From Ruminococcus sp. (GTDB lineage: Bacteria > Bacillota > Clostridia > Oscillospirales > Ruminococcaceae): DNA of 64,000 nt. Of the stretch, positions 26,934 through 35,133 are shown in pieces. A program made the position numbers and the translations under genes. Where the stretch lies: contig JAHZHC010000027.1 of assembly GCA_019420505.1 (NCBI GenBank), forward strand, positions 184,584 through 248,583, read 5' to 3'. The notes beneath the pieces are model-generated. The model worked only from the letters and a program-made list of their open reading frames with translations. It was not told the DNA's origin and did no database searches. Within the stretch, counting starts at the first letter, position 1, and every line of letters starts with the position of its first letter.

Positions 26934-27777
26934 AAAATCAAATGATAATGAATATGATTTTCAATTGGACGATGACGCAGTTGAGCAGATAAACAGCGAG
27001 TTTTCCGATGATGAAATTATAGATGTAAAACCAAAGCATAGATTAAGACGGTTTATTATCAGGTTTTCTCTTCTTTGCGTAATTGTTATAATGATAAATA
27101 TTGCCGTTCTGTTTTTTACAGGAAAGCTGTGGTTTAACCAGCCTGATAAAAACGATTATCCTGTCAGAGGCGCTTTGATTGATTCGGATATGGGGAAAAT
27201 CCGCTGGGATGTGTTTTCAAAGCAAAATATCAGTGCAGCATATATCCGAGCTACCAAGGGAACGTCTTTTAAGGACGAGCAGTTTGATGATAATTGGAAA
27301 GCTTCACGTGACAGTGTACTTCTTACAGGAGCTTATCATGTTTTCAGTATGAATACTGATGGAAAAAAACAGGCGGAGTATTTTTGCAGTGCTATAGAAA
27401 AAACAATGAAGGAACGGCTAATACCTGCGGTTGAAGTCAAGCTTTCCGGAATTTATGCTGTGGTTGCTCCCGATAAAGATAAAATTGTCAGCAATTTAAG
27501 AGACTTTTGCAATTATATTGAAAGTCAATATGGTGTTAAGCCTGTAATAATGTGTACAAACCGAAGTTATGAAAAGTTTGTTCAGAACGAGTTTAATGAT
27601 TATCCATTATGGATTACTGATGTGTATTCTGAACCGGAAGAAGGAACAGATTGGGATTTTTGGTGCTATAACAGCAGGGTAAGAGTTAAGGGATATGAGA
27701 ATTCAAAAGAATACTTTTCAATGTTTGTATATAAAGATGATGTTGAGACTTTAAAAAAGAATATGTTTGTTGAATAA
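26914..27777 (+). CDS. Membrane-anchored GH25-like protein, catalytic residues not conserved
   Basis: 287 residues: acidic cytoplasmic head (1-42), one transmembrane helix (47-69), then a GH25 lysozyme-like barrel (GKIRWDVFSKQNISAAYIRA, TKGTSFKDEQFDDNW, GAYHVFS). The GH25 catalytic places look altered: the usual G-x-D-V-S start reads GALIDSD, the P-x-L-D-x-E strand reads PAVEVK (171-176), and the WQY...DxN end reads WCYN...FSMF. It may be a non-hydrolytic muramyl-binding protein. RBS AAGGA precedes the ATG at 26914 within the rrf2 gene, giving a 20-base overlap. Confidence 0.7.
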   Translation: MRLFRSKKSNDNEYDFQLDDDAVEQINSEFSDDEIIDVKPKHRLRRFIIRFSLLCVIVIMINIAVLFFTGKLWFNQPDKNDYPVRGALIDSDMGKIRWDVFSKQNISAAYIRATKGTSFKDEQFDDNWKASRDSVLLTGAYHVFSMNTDGKKQAEYFCSAIEKTMKERLIPAVEVKLSGIYAVVAPDKDKIVSNLRDFCNYIESQYGVKPVIMCTNRSYEKFVQNEFNDYPLWITDVYSEPEEGTDWDFWCYNSRVRVKGYENSKEYFSMFVYKDDVETLKKNMFVE

Positions 27778-27799
27778 AAGAAATACTGATCTTTACTGA

Positions 27800-27836
27800 A
27801 TTAACGGGCGAACTATGTTCACCCGTTTGTTTTTTT
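27800..27836. terminator. Convergent terminator
   Basis: AACGGGCGAAC tat GTTCACCCGTT, then TGTTTTTTT; ends the GH25-like gene. An ATGACCGGTCAT palindrome lies just beyond at 27856-27867. Confidence 0.8.
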
Positions 27837-27921
27837 ATATTTTAATATAACGTATATGACCGGTCATTCAATATTTAACCGAATGTTAATTCTATTGAGT
27901 ATCAGTTTTACCTATAAAATA

Positions 27922-28242
27922 TTAAATCTTTTTAAAATAGTATTCTAAAAAAGGGTTTTCTATGTTATATAAAACCAGTTCATCTTCGTTCAATTCTTTT
28001 ATTCCGTAATTCTCAAACCATTCGCTGTTACATATTTTTTTATGTTGAATTATTTGATCTGACCTGTAAGGATATTGTTGAGTTCCGTAATACTTTGTTA
28101 AGGTCATCGTATCGTCTTTATAGAATTCCAGAACAGTTGTTAAATTTTCCTCAGTTATTTCTAAATCACCAAACCTGTTGCTTTTTGCATACATTTCCCA
28201 TTTTCCTAAAATACTAAGCTCTGACGGTTCAAATATCATCAT
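27922..28242 (-). CDS. Hypothetical protein divergent from an XRE regulator
   Basis: 106 residues, soluble, rich in aromatic and charged residues (GKWEMYAKSNRFGDLEI, LEFYKDDTMTLTKYYGT, NEDELVLYNIENPFLEYYF). The pattern of alternating strands recalls small beta-barrel or lipocalin-like 'response' proteins, but I recognise no family. GGAGATG precedes the ATG. It is transcribed away from the XRE gene at 28418 under a consensus promoter whose spacer contains an operator palindrome, so it is probably that regulator's target. Confidence 0.65.
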   Translation of the reverse strand: MMIFEPSELSILGKWEMYAKSNRFGDLEITEENLTTVLEFYKDDTMTLTKYYGTQQYPYRSDQIIQHKKICNSEWFENYGIKELNEDELVLYNIENPFLEYYFKKI

Positions 28243-28271
28243 TTTAATACATCTCCTATATTTTTAAGAAA

Positions 28272-28301
28272 ATTATACCGCAAAATGCAGTAAATTGTCA
28301 A
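28272..28301 (-). promoter_or_regulatory. Promoter with embedded operator for the 27922-28242 gene
   Basis: Minus-strand TTGACA (complement 28296-28301) and TATAAT (complement 28272-28277), spacer 18. The palindrome TACCGCAAAATGCAGTA (28276-28292) sits in the spacer and touches the -10 box. Confidence 0.75.
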
Positions 28302-28349
28302 GATTATTTGAAAATTAAAATTTTTTAAAAGTATTGAAATATAAGTTTT

Positions 28350-28399
28350 TACTGCAATTTGAAGTAAAATTGCTACAACAAATTGCGGTATGATATAAT
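28350..28399 (+). promoter_or_regulatory. Promoter and operator of the second XRE gene
   Basis: TATAAT (28394-28399) with a weak -35 TTGCTA (28370-28375). Arms TACTGCAATTT (28350-28360) and AAATTGCGGTA (28380-28390) form an inverted repeat flanking the -35 box. The half-site TACYGCA is shared with the palindrome at 28276-28292. Confidence 0.65.
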
Positions 28400-28417
28400 A
28401 ACTGTGAGAGAGGTGGT

Positions 28418-28627
28418 ATGGTGTTTAAGCGTATTCGGGATTTGCGAGAGGACGCAGATTTGAAGCAAAAGGATGTTGCTGCTATTTTAAATTGTTCACA
28501 GCAGGTTTACAGTAACTATGAATTGGGTCAGCGTGATGTTCCCACAGATATACTGATTGCATTAGCTAAATATTATGAAACCACTACAGACTATATATTA
28601 GAACTTTCTGATGATAGATATAAATGA
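28418..28627 (+). CDS. XRE-family helix-turn-helix regulator
   Basis: 69 residues, single HTH_3 domain: RIRDLREDADLKQKDVAAIL, recognition helix CSQQVYSNYELG, and a TDILIALAKYYETTTDYILE tail. RBS GAGAGGTGG precedes the ATG. Paralogue of the regulator at 4022-4240. Binding sites of one half-site type in both divergent promoters suggest joint control of itself and the 106-residue gene. Confidence 0.9.
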   Translation: MVFKRIRDLREDADLKQKDVAAILNCSQQVYSNYELGQRDVPTDILIALAKYYETTTDYILELSDDRYK

Positions 28628-28673
28628 CAATTGCTGTTTTTGTTGAACAAACCTGATAAAAATCGATAAAAAA

Positions 28674-28724
28674 AGAGCCTCCTGTGATAGAATTGAAGAA
28701 ACTATCATAGGAGGTTTTATTGTG
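28674..28724. repeat. Palindromic repeat element, copy 1 (terminator)
   Basis: CCTCCTGTGATAG / CTATCATAGGAGG stem with an 11-base loop, followed by TTTTATTGTGTC. A related copy lies at 35080-35133. It sits between convergent genes and can terminate both. Confidence 0.75.
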
Positions 28725-28746
28725 TCGTTTTATTTATAAAATCTGA

Positions 28747-31308
28747 TTAAGGTCTTTTGATTATATATTGAACAAGCATTGTAAATGCGCCGAAAACAAG
28801 TTGATATAGCAGAACCAGAGATGCGGTGATTTGTGTAAATGCTCCCAGCGCCATCATAATAAGCGCTATTAAACCACCCAAAGCCAGTGAGCCAAATTGC
28901 ATTGCAATTCCCAGGTGAGAAACAACCTTTAGCCTTTTTGCTCCGATTACAAGCATTGCAAAGGATGGGAAATGTCCGGAGCAAAGCATTGATGAGGAAA
29001 TCCTCGGAAGATATTCCGTTTCATTTTCATAATCCTCATGATATCTGAACGGCAAAAGCTTTATTGAGGTAGGATTAATATCAAACAGTTCAGATAAGAA
29101 ATTTAAGTTGATGAAACCGTCAACCGTACGGATAACTGTAGTGATGCCTTCTGCCTCCAACTCCTGAAGCCAACGAGCAACAGAAAGGCTTGGACTTGCT
29201 TTCAGAACAAACAAGGTTGATACTACGCCTGAAATGGACAGATACATTACAATATTGCCCTTGCTATATTCTTTTTCCTTTGCTAATGTAGGAATACCCT
29301 CAATTGAATGATTTTCCATAAGCTCACGGGTTCCCAAAAGAACACGCTTATTTTCAATCCAGCCTGAAAGTCCGAGTCCGTCCTCATATATATAGCTTTC
29401 AACAGGATAAAGCATTTCGGTTTTTCCTCTTAGCATTTTATAAAAAGTAGGCTTAAGAACGCTGTTTGCCTGACACGCAAGACTTGCCGCCATAAGAATG
29501 CATTCTTCAATCATAGTTGAACTGAGAAGCTTCAGGTTCACAAAGTCAACCATTCCGTTAGGGAAAAGCTGCTGTGCATCAACGAGAATAGAGTTTGTAT
29601 CAGCAAATTCCTCTACTGAAGAGTATCCCAGCATAACTGCGGAATAGTGCAAATATTTTTTAGAAGCCCTTGACAGAGGAATATTTACCACAAGCATTAT
29701 TATCATTGAAGAACAAAGTGAGATTGTTCCGGATAATGCAGCAAGCATTACAAATGATTTTTCCGCAAATCCTGAGGCATTTTTATCAAATATCAAAGAA
29801 AGCAATGCAATAATAACGCCGGCAATAAGAATAAGCGGTGTAGTTTTTTTGGCAAACTGATCTGAAATATCAGAGGAATAAGAATTCTTCATAAAGTCCT
29901 CTACAAATTCAGTTTTGCGCATTGCAGCAAGTTCAGGAAAATCATTCAGAGCGCCCTTTGTAAACTTGCTTGCAACATCTTCATTATCAATGTTCATAAG
30001 AGCATATCTGTCATATTCCCCTGCGGCAAAACGGAAATTCTTTTCTGTTCGTCTGACAATAAGAAGTTTTCCCAGCGTATTGAACAATAGTCCTAAAATA
30101 GATACCGACATATACATATGGAAAAAGCCATCCCTGATCGATTCAGGACTGAACAGCATAATGATACCTGCTATTATTGAAATAAAGATTCCGACAGCGG
30201 CCACGCTGTCACAGTCAGCATTGCGTTTAAACAGGTTTTTAATGCCCTCTGACAAAACGGTATATGATACCGCAATTGAGATAATTCCTAAAATAGTATT
30301 AATAAATACAAAGGCTGATGGATTCAAAGAACGGTCAAATGCATTGATCATAGGCCATTCAAAATCGTTTGCCAAAGCGATTATAAGGCTGAAAATTCCT
30401 GTGAACATTAAAACGCAAAGTCTTATAACAAGATTATTTTTAACCTGAAGAATGTCCCTTAAAATTCGGGAAGCGTCTTCATACTTTTCAAATTCCTTCT
30501 GACCGGAGTTTTTTGATGTTTTCTTGCTGTCGCTGTTCTTGTTACTGTTTTCATCAAAGGTTTTGAGTCTGAAATTATCAATTTTCTTTTTTCTTTGCTG
30601 ATACAGTATTTTGGTTTTCTCTTCAAAAGTAGCGTCCTCAGGAATTTCAACAGCTTTATCAAACTCTTCTGTTTTAGGAATGATTTTTCCTGTAAGACCT
30701 AAGTCAATATCCTTTACGTTAGGACGGTTAACAGGAGTTACATGCTGCTTTCTTTTGACTGAACCACGTTCTTTTTTCAGCTTCATAAGATTTGCTATAG
30801 CAGCAGCATTTTCAGCATTCCTTATTGATTCTCTTTGTTTTTCGGCTTTTACCGCTTTCTCACGGTCAATTTTCGCAAGTTCTTCTTCCTGTCTTGTACG
30901 CTCAATTTGATTCTGTTTAATGCTGTTTATCTTTTTAAAAGGCGTTGTCCGTTCGTTTTTATCATTATTTTCGTCAATATTTTTTATAAAAGCATTTTCA
31001 TTGATTTCAGATTTTATATCTTTTTCTGAAGCATTATTTTCAGGTTTGCTTTCAAAAGATAAATTAATTTCATCTGTGTTATGCTCTTTGTATGTATCAA
31101 TGTTATTTTCTGATTCGTCAATAACAGGCATAACAGCTTTTTTGTTGATCACCTTTTGTATACTTTCATCATTATTGTTTCCTGACAAATTTGTGTGTTC
31201 TGATGCAGCAGCTTCCGTTTCAGAATGAACAGAACTATCAGAATTTTTCTGTGTCTTTTTATTGGTATACTCATCTAATATGTCGTCCAAAGAAAACTTA
31301 TCAGCCAT
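28747..31308 (-). CDS. Large membrane protein resembling a P1B-type ATPase without catalytic motifs
   Basis: 853 residues. Residues 1-285 are hydrophilic, Asn/Glu/Lys-rich and partly coiled coil. From ~290 the chain follows P1B ATPase order: helices, NADCDSVAAVGIF (like the D-x-L-V-A-L-G helix pair), an actuator-sized segment, a FAKKTTPLILIAGVII helix, a core helix with CSSMIIML (532-538) where CPC would be, VDAQQLFP (D577) where DKTGTLT would be, GLGLSG-IENKRVLLG (644-) like the nucleotide-domain G-x-G-x-S-G loop, and TVDG (728-731) for TGD. The hinge GDGxND is absent and two to three helices end the protein. The fold call is mine by pattern; ion pumping is unlikely. RBS GGAG precedes the ATG. 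Confidence 0.6.
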   Translation of the reverse strand: MADKFSLDDILDEYTNKKTQKNSDSSVHSETEAAASEHTNLSGNNNDESIQKVINKKAVMPVIDESENNIDTYKEHNTDEINLSFESKPENNASEKDIKSEINENAFIKNIDENNDKNERTTPFKKINSIKQNQIERTRQEEELAKIDREKAVKAEKQRESIRNAENAAAIANLMKLKKERGSVKRKQHVTPVNRPNVKDIDLGLTGKIIPKTEEFDKAVEIPEDATFEEKTKILYQQRKKKIDNFRLKTFDENSNKNSDSKKTSKNSGQKEFEKYEDASRILRDILQVKNNLVIRLCVLMFTGIFSLIIALANDFEWPMINAFDRSLNPSAFVFINTILGIISIAVSYTVLSEGIKNLFKRNADCDSVAAVGIFISIIAGIIMLFSPESIRDGFFHMYMSVSILGLLFNTLGKLLIVRRTEKNFRFAAGEYDRYALMNIDNEDVASKFTKGALNDFPELAAMRKTEFVEDFMKNSYSSDISDQFAKKTTPLILIAGVIIALLSLIFDKNASGFAEKSFVMLAALSGTISLCSSMIIMLVVNIPLSRASKKYLHYSAVMLGYSSVEEFADTNSILVDAQQLFPNGMVDFVNLKLLSSTMIEECILMAASLACQANSVLKPTFYKMLRGKTEMLYPVESYIYEDGLGLSGWIENKRVLLGTRELMENHSIEGIPTLAKEKEYSKGNIVMYLSISGVVSTLFVLKASPSLSVARWLQELEAEGITTVIRTVDGFINLNFLSELFDINPTSIKLLPFRYHEDYENETEYLPRISSSMLCSGHFPSFAMLVIGAKRLKVVSHLGIAMQFGSLALGGLIALIMMALGAFTQITASLVLLYQLVFGAFTMLVQYIIKRP

Positions 31309-31336
31309 TCAAATCACTCCTAATCTTACAAAAAAT

Positions 31337-32134
31337 CTATCTCACATCTCTTTGTCTTACAATTTCATACATAAAAATCCCTGCTGCAACAGAAGCGTTC
31401 AGAGAAGTAATTTTACCGTTCATAGGCAAACTCAGAAGAAAGTCGCATTTTTCTTTCATCAGCCTTCCCATACCGAACCCCTCAGAACCTATCACAAGTC
31501 CTATCGGTCCGTCAAATTTAACATTGGTATATCTTTCGCCGCTTCCGTCTGTGCCGTATATCCAAAGTCCGTTTTCCTTAAGCTTGTCTATCGCTGACGG
31601 AAGATTTGAAACTCTTGCTACAGGAAGCCAGCTTGCAGCACCGGCAGATGTTTTATAAACAGTGTTATTCAGCGAGGCGCTTCTCCTTTTTGGAATAATA
31701 ATTCCATGTGCGCCTGCCGCTTCGGCTGTTCTTATAATTGCACCGAGATTATGCGGATCTTCAATTTCATCGCAAATTACAACAAAGGGAGATTCATTTT
31801 TCTTTTCTGCAATTTCAAGAATGTCCTCAACGCTTACATATTCGGCACAGGCTCCCATAGCTATTACACCCTGATGAGATGCTCCGCCGCTCATATTATT
31901 AAGCTTTTGCTCGTTTACCTGTTTAACCGGTATATTTCTGTCTCTTGCCAATTTACAGATAAGCGAAATTGATCCCCCGGCTTCGGAATTGACAAAAATT
32001 ACATCAATGAGCTTATCAGCTTTCAGAGCTTCGATTACAGGATTGCGTCCGAATATAAGTTCATTTCCGTTTTCATCTGCATGATCCGCTGAATTATTTT
32101 TTTGTTTATTATCTTTATACTGATTATTTTTCAT
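31337..32134 (-). CDS. rlmB: TrmH/SpoU-family rRNA 2'-O-methyltransferase (RlmB-like)
   Basis: 265 residues. N-terminal substrate-binding domain (FGRNPVIEALKAD) and SPOUT domain with motif 1 NLGAIIRTAEAAG, motif 2 GLVIGSEGFGMGRL, and motif 3 LPMNGKITSLNASVAAGI. Methylates a guanosine ribose in 23S rRNA in the RlmB group. Starts with a Lys/Asn-rich 20-residue tail. Lies 28 bases upstream of the pseudo-ATPase gene, so the two may share a transcript. Confidence 0.92.
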   Translation of the reverse strand: MKNNQYKDNKQKNNSADHADENGNELIFGRNPVIEALKADKLIDVIFVNSEAGGSISLICKLARDRNIPVKQVNEQKLNNMSGGASHQGVIAMGACAEYVSVEDILEIAEKKNESPFVVICDEIEDPHNLGAIIRTAEAAGAHGIIIPKRRSASLNNTVYKTSAGAASWLPVARVSNLPSAIDKLKENGLWIYGTDGSGERYTNVKFDGPIGLVIGSEGFGMGRLMKEKCDFLLSLPMNGKITSLNASVAAGIFMYEIVRQRDVR

Positions 32135-32177
32135 AAAACTAATTCCTTAAAACAGATTTAATCACAATATATTATAA

Positions 32178-32219
32178 CACAAAAATCCTCAAAAGCCAAT
32201 AGCCTTTGAAGATTTTTTA
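32178..32219 (-). terminator. Terminator of the small membrane protein gene
   Basis: Stem around AATCTTCAAAGG / CTTTTGAGGATT on the minus strand with T's after it; directly followed by a TATAAT box that may belong to rlmB. Confidence 0.65.
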
Positions 32220-32281
32220 TACATTTAGACAATTTAAACAAAATTGAATATTTAAATTTTACATGGTTGACATATTATCTT

Positions 32282-32548
32282 TTACAAAAAGAAAACTACT
32301 GCTGCGATTCCGAGAATCGCACCCAATAAAGCACAGGCTGTCAGTGCAATCCGAAAGCGCCGTTGTTTTATCAGGGGAACCTTTCCATAGCTGTTCATTA
32401 CTGTGTCGTAATAGTATCTTGCACGGCTCTGAAGAATACTTTTTGGTAAATCAGTTTTTTCTGATTTAACAAATAACAATATTTTTTCAAAGCATTCATT
32501 ATTCGGACACTTTATTTCAATGATTTGTTTATTTATCCCTCTAAGCAT
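32282..32548 (-). CDS. Small tail-anchored protein
   Basis: 88 residues. A cytoplasmic part with a CPNNEC pair of cysteines (KCPNNECFEKILLFV), a basic linker (GKVPLIKQRRFR) and one C-terminal transmembrane helix (IALTACALLGAILGIAAVVFF). The ATG at 32548 follows GGAGTG; a longer in-frame start at 32623 has no ribosome site. Family not recognised. Confidence 0.6.
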   Translation of the reverse strand: MLRGINKQIIEIKCPNNECFEKILLFVKSEKTDLPKSILQSRARYYYDTVMNSYGKVPLIKQRRFRIALTACALLGAILGIAAVVFFL

Positions 32549-33044
32549 ATAAAAAAACACACTCCGTTTTGCACAATTATGGTTATCAAAACTATTATTG
32601 TCATGTTTTTTATTGATAATCATTACTTTTTCAATAATTTGTTGAAAACTTTGTTGAGAAGCTCATTTCCAACTCAAATATTGTTGAAAAACTTGTTGAA
32701 ACCGTTGAAAACTACGTTGTTTTTCGGGATGTTTTTAACATGAGTAATTCAACATGTCTGAAAAAGTGTACAGAATCGAATATAATCCTCCATATAATGT
32801 AATAAAATTAACCTGAGATTATGAATTTTTTATTAACTAACTGAACTTCTCAAAAAAATGACTATAAAACTCAGATTTCATACGGCTTTATGAATGTGTG
32901 AATTTGTTTAAGCAAAGATTAATATATTTTATTGCTGATGTACAAATTTAATTACAAGCATAATTCAAGCCCATAATTCATGGGACTGTTTTTAAAAAGT
33001 GTACATAATTTAAGACTTTTATACATAGCATTGCATAAAACAAA
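32549..33044. other. 496-base gap with a TTGTTGAAAAC repeat array
   Basis: No credible gene. Near the left end, five to six copies of TTGTTGAAAAC-like sequence lie at 32639-32649, 32651-32661, 32681-32691, 32693-32703, 32702-32712 and a partial at 32714. The rest (32744-33044) is AT-rich; AAAAAGTGTACA occurs at about 32760 and 32996, and a short hairpin CCCAT aattc ATGGG at about 32971-32985. Confidence 0.55.
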
Positions 33045-33728
33045 TCATCTTGATGTAAGGAATTTAATGGAACGTTCAATTGAATCCTTTGAGTTTCCCC
33101 AATCGGCATTTTTACCGGTGTTTCTGTAATCATACATTTTGCAATAGTGAGAAACATCATTTTCAAGGATATCAAGATATTTTTTTACAAGCTCACCGCA
33201 TGACTCAATAAACTGTTTTTGATATTTTTTATCAATACTGTCAACGCACATACTGACAAGCAGGTCATAATGCGGCATACAGAGCATTTCCTGTTCAGAG
33301 AACAGTTCTCTGAATTCTCTTGATTTCGCAAACATCTCAAAAAACGTAACCATGAGCCTTGACATACCCCATTCGATTTTTGAGCATACAAAGCAGTCAT
33401 TGTTGATTTGTGAAACCTTTTTCTGCTTTGCGGTTTTACCCTCAAATATATTTTTTCGATTAAATATATTCTTTTGAATATCCTGAAGATGAGACTGGAG
33501 CATTAATGCTAAGGATAATCTGTTTTTGCAATCCCTCATTTGCTCAAAATGAGTTTTGCAAAAGCCAAGACGATTAGTTTCCATACGAACATCAGGCTCC
33601 ATCATTGCAGCACCCATAATATATTCAATAGTACGCTGTTCAAGCATATCCCTCATTCTGCATATCGGACATCCGCACTTAGGTTCAAATATTTCGCTGA
33701 CGGGAATAGTAAGAATACTTTCTCTCAT
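33045..33728 (-). CDS. DUF6062-like cysteine-rich protein
   Basis: 227 residues. Two pairs of cysteines (CGCPICRM near 20 and NNDCFVCSKI near 120), each followed by a C/H motif (GFCKTHF and CMPHYD), form a repeated CxxC...CxxH pattern suggesting two zinc-binding modules. Matches my recollection of the DUF6062 family of Clostridia (TIPV, ECPIC, EDDIR-x-E-T, GFC). ATG at 33728 follows AAGGAGTG. Function unknown. Confidence 0.8.
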   Translation of the reverse strand: MRESILTIPVSEIFEPKCGCPICRMRDMLEQRTIEYIMGAAMMEPDVRMETNRLGFCKTHFEQMRDCKNRLSLALMLQSHLQDIQKNIFNRKNIFEGKTAKQKKVSQINNDCFVCSKIEWGMSRLMVTFFEMFAKSREFRELFSEQEMLCMPHYDLLVSMCVDSIDKKYQKQFIESCGELVKKYLDILENDVSHYCKMYDYRNTGKNADWGNSKDSIERSIKFLTSR

Positions 33729-33814
33729 TAAAAACACTCCTTGTTACTTGAATTGTAGATTTATTTATAGTATAATATTTTTATTGATTTTTTTCAAGAG
33801 GATGTGCAGAATTG

Positions 33815-34618
33815 ATGGATTATAAAATAGACGGCAGGGATATACTATTAAAACAAACTGACTTCAGCCTTGACGAAACTCTTGACTGCGGTCAGGCTTT
33901 CAGATGGGTAAAAAAAGATAATAAAACCTATGAGGGATATTTTTTGAATACACCCCTTAAAATAAGTGAGGAAAATAGGAACGATAATATTTTCCGTCTG
34001 CATGAAACAGATGAAAAAACTTTTCTTGATACATGGATTGAATATTTTGACTTGAATACGGATTACGGAGAGTTAAAAAAGCGGTTTTCAGAAGACGAAA
34101 CACTTTCAAAAGCCTGTGAATATGCAGGAGGAATACGAATTCTCAAACAGAACAGCTGGGAGGCGCTATCGTCCTTCATCATATCTCAGAATAACAATAT
34201 TCCCCGAATTAAAGGAATTATCGGCAGACTTTGTGAACATTACGGAGGATATCCCCTTCATACTGATATGATTGATGAAACCGTAGATTCTTTAGAATAT
34301 CTGCGTTCGGGATTCAGAGCCAAATATTTAATAGATGCAGTTGATAAAATAAATTCAGGTGAGGTTAACTTATCAGAGATTGCAAAAATGCCTGTTGAAG
34401 ATGCCAGAAAAGCTCTTATGACAATAAAAGGTGTCGGACCGAAGGTTGCCGAATGTGCACTTTTGTTCGGAATGTACCGGGTTGAAGCATTCCCTGTTGA
34501 TGTATGGGTAAAACGTGTTATGGAACAGTGGTATCCCAACGGATTGCCTGAGTGCGTCAAAGGATATGAAGGAATCGCCCAGCAATATTTATTTCATTAC
34601 ATAAGAACAAAAGAATAA
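33815..34618 (+). CDS. ogg: 8-oxoguanine DNA glycosylase, OGG1 type
   Basis: 267 residues. HhH-GPD superfamily base-excision enzyme. SSFIISQNNNIPRIKGIIGRL matches the OGG1 N-N-N-x-R helix, the hairpin is MTIKGVGPKVAECALL with catalytic Lys210, and FPVDVWVKRVM carries Asp229. Lysine plus aspartate indicates a bifunctional glycosylase/lyase. The N-terminal domain GQAFRWVKKD fits OGG_N. RBS AGAGGATG precedes the ATG. Confidence 0.9.
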   Translation: MDYKIDGRDILLKQTDFSLDETLDCGQAFRWVKKDNKTYEGYFLNTPLKISEENRNDNIFRLHETDEKTFLDTWIEYFDLNTDYGELKKRFSEDETLSKACEYAGGIRILKQNSWEALSSFIISQNNNIPRIKGIIGRLCEHYGGYPLHTDMIDETVDSLEYLRSGFRAKYLIDAVDKINSGEVNLSEIAKMPVEDARKALMTIKGVGPKVAECALLFGMYRVEAFPVDVWVKRVMEQWYPNGLPECVKGYEGIAQQYLFHYIRTKE

Positions 34619-34683
34619 CTTAACAACAGTCAAAGCTTATAAGATTTTCTTTTAAAACAGTCTGAAAATTAAATTCAATAAAT

Positions 34684-34718
34684 AAACTGACTTCGTTTTC
34701 AAGCGGAGTCAGTTTTGA
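34684..34718 (+). terminator. Terminator after ogg
   Basis: AAACTGACTTCG ttttcaag CGGAGTCAGTTTT with T's after it. Confidence 0.8.
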
Positions 34719-34760
34719 TTTAGGTTGATTCTGATGTGATTGTAAAAATATAATTATATT

Positions 34761-35018
34761 CAGTCTGTAGAAAAACTATAAAAGAGTAATATTAGAAGTT
34801 TAGGTTGATTCTTTGCAAGAATCTTGCCTTCTTTAAAGGCTTGCAGGGGTCAAGGGGACAGTGTCCCTTGTCGCTGTCCGCAGACAGCGAAATCCCTTTT
34901 CCATCAACGCTCCGCATAGGGTGAATTGACAAAACAATCCAGTGGATTGTTTTTCAAGAGGGGCATGCCCTGCACGAGAGGGCTGCCCCTTTTTATCAAA
35001 TTAGGTCTTTTTAGACAA
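34761..35018. repeat. 260-base interspersed repeat, copy 1
   Basis: Begins CAGTCTGTAGAAAAACTATA and ends GGTCTTTTTAGACAA. It matches 44428-44688 in inverted orientation over its full length with scattered mismatches. Internal hairpins include CGCTGTC cgca GACAGCG and the arms flanking AAGATTCTTGC. No protein is encoded. Confidence 0.85.
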
Positions 35019-35079
35019 AATCAATTATATTATTTCCTTTTTATAATTTTGAATGCGTCTGTAACTTTTTATTACAGAA

Positions 35080-35133
35080 AAGCCTCCTATGATGATTTCT
35101 TTAATTCTATCATAGAAGGCTGTTTTTTATTGT
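35080..35133. repeat. Palindromic repeat element, copy 2 (terminator of ung)
   Basis: AGCCTCCTATGAT...CTATCATAGAAGGCT followed by GTTTTTTATTGTCC. Arms match copy 1 (28674-28724); the loop is closer to the reverse complement of copy 1's loop. Confidence 0.7.

Noticed and set aside
27856..27867. ATGACCGGTCAT as a fourth copy of the ATP operon motif
   Set aside because: The spacing is TGAC-GTCA without the five central bases, so it is a different palindrome.
29915..31658. Several 100-180 codon plus-strand frames over the pseudo-ATPase and rlmB genes
   Set aside because: They are antisense shadows without ribosome sites; the minus-strand genes have coherent domains.
32639..32720. DnaA boxes or a replication origin
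   Set aside because: GTTTTCAACAA does not match TTATCCACA, and dnaA, dnaN or parB are not nearby.
32525..32743. 72-codon plus-strand frame
   Set aside because: It overlaps the start of the minus-strand tail-anchored gene and the repeat array; the Leu/Lys pattern comes from the repeats.
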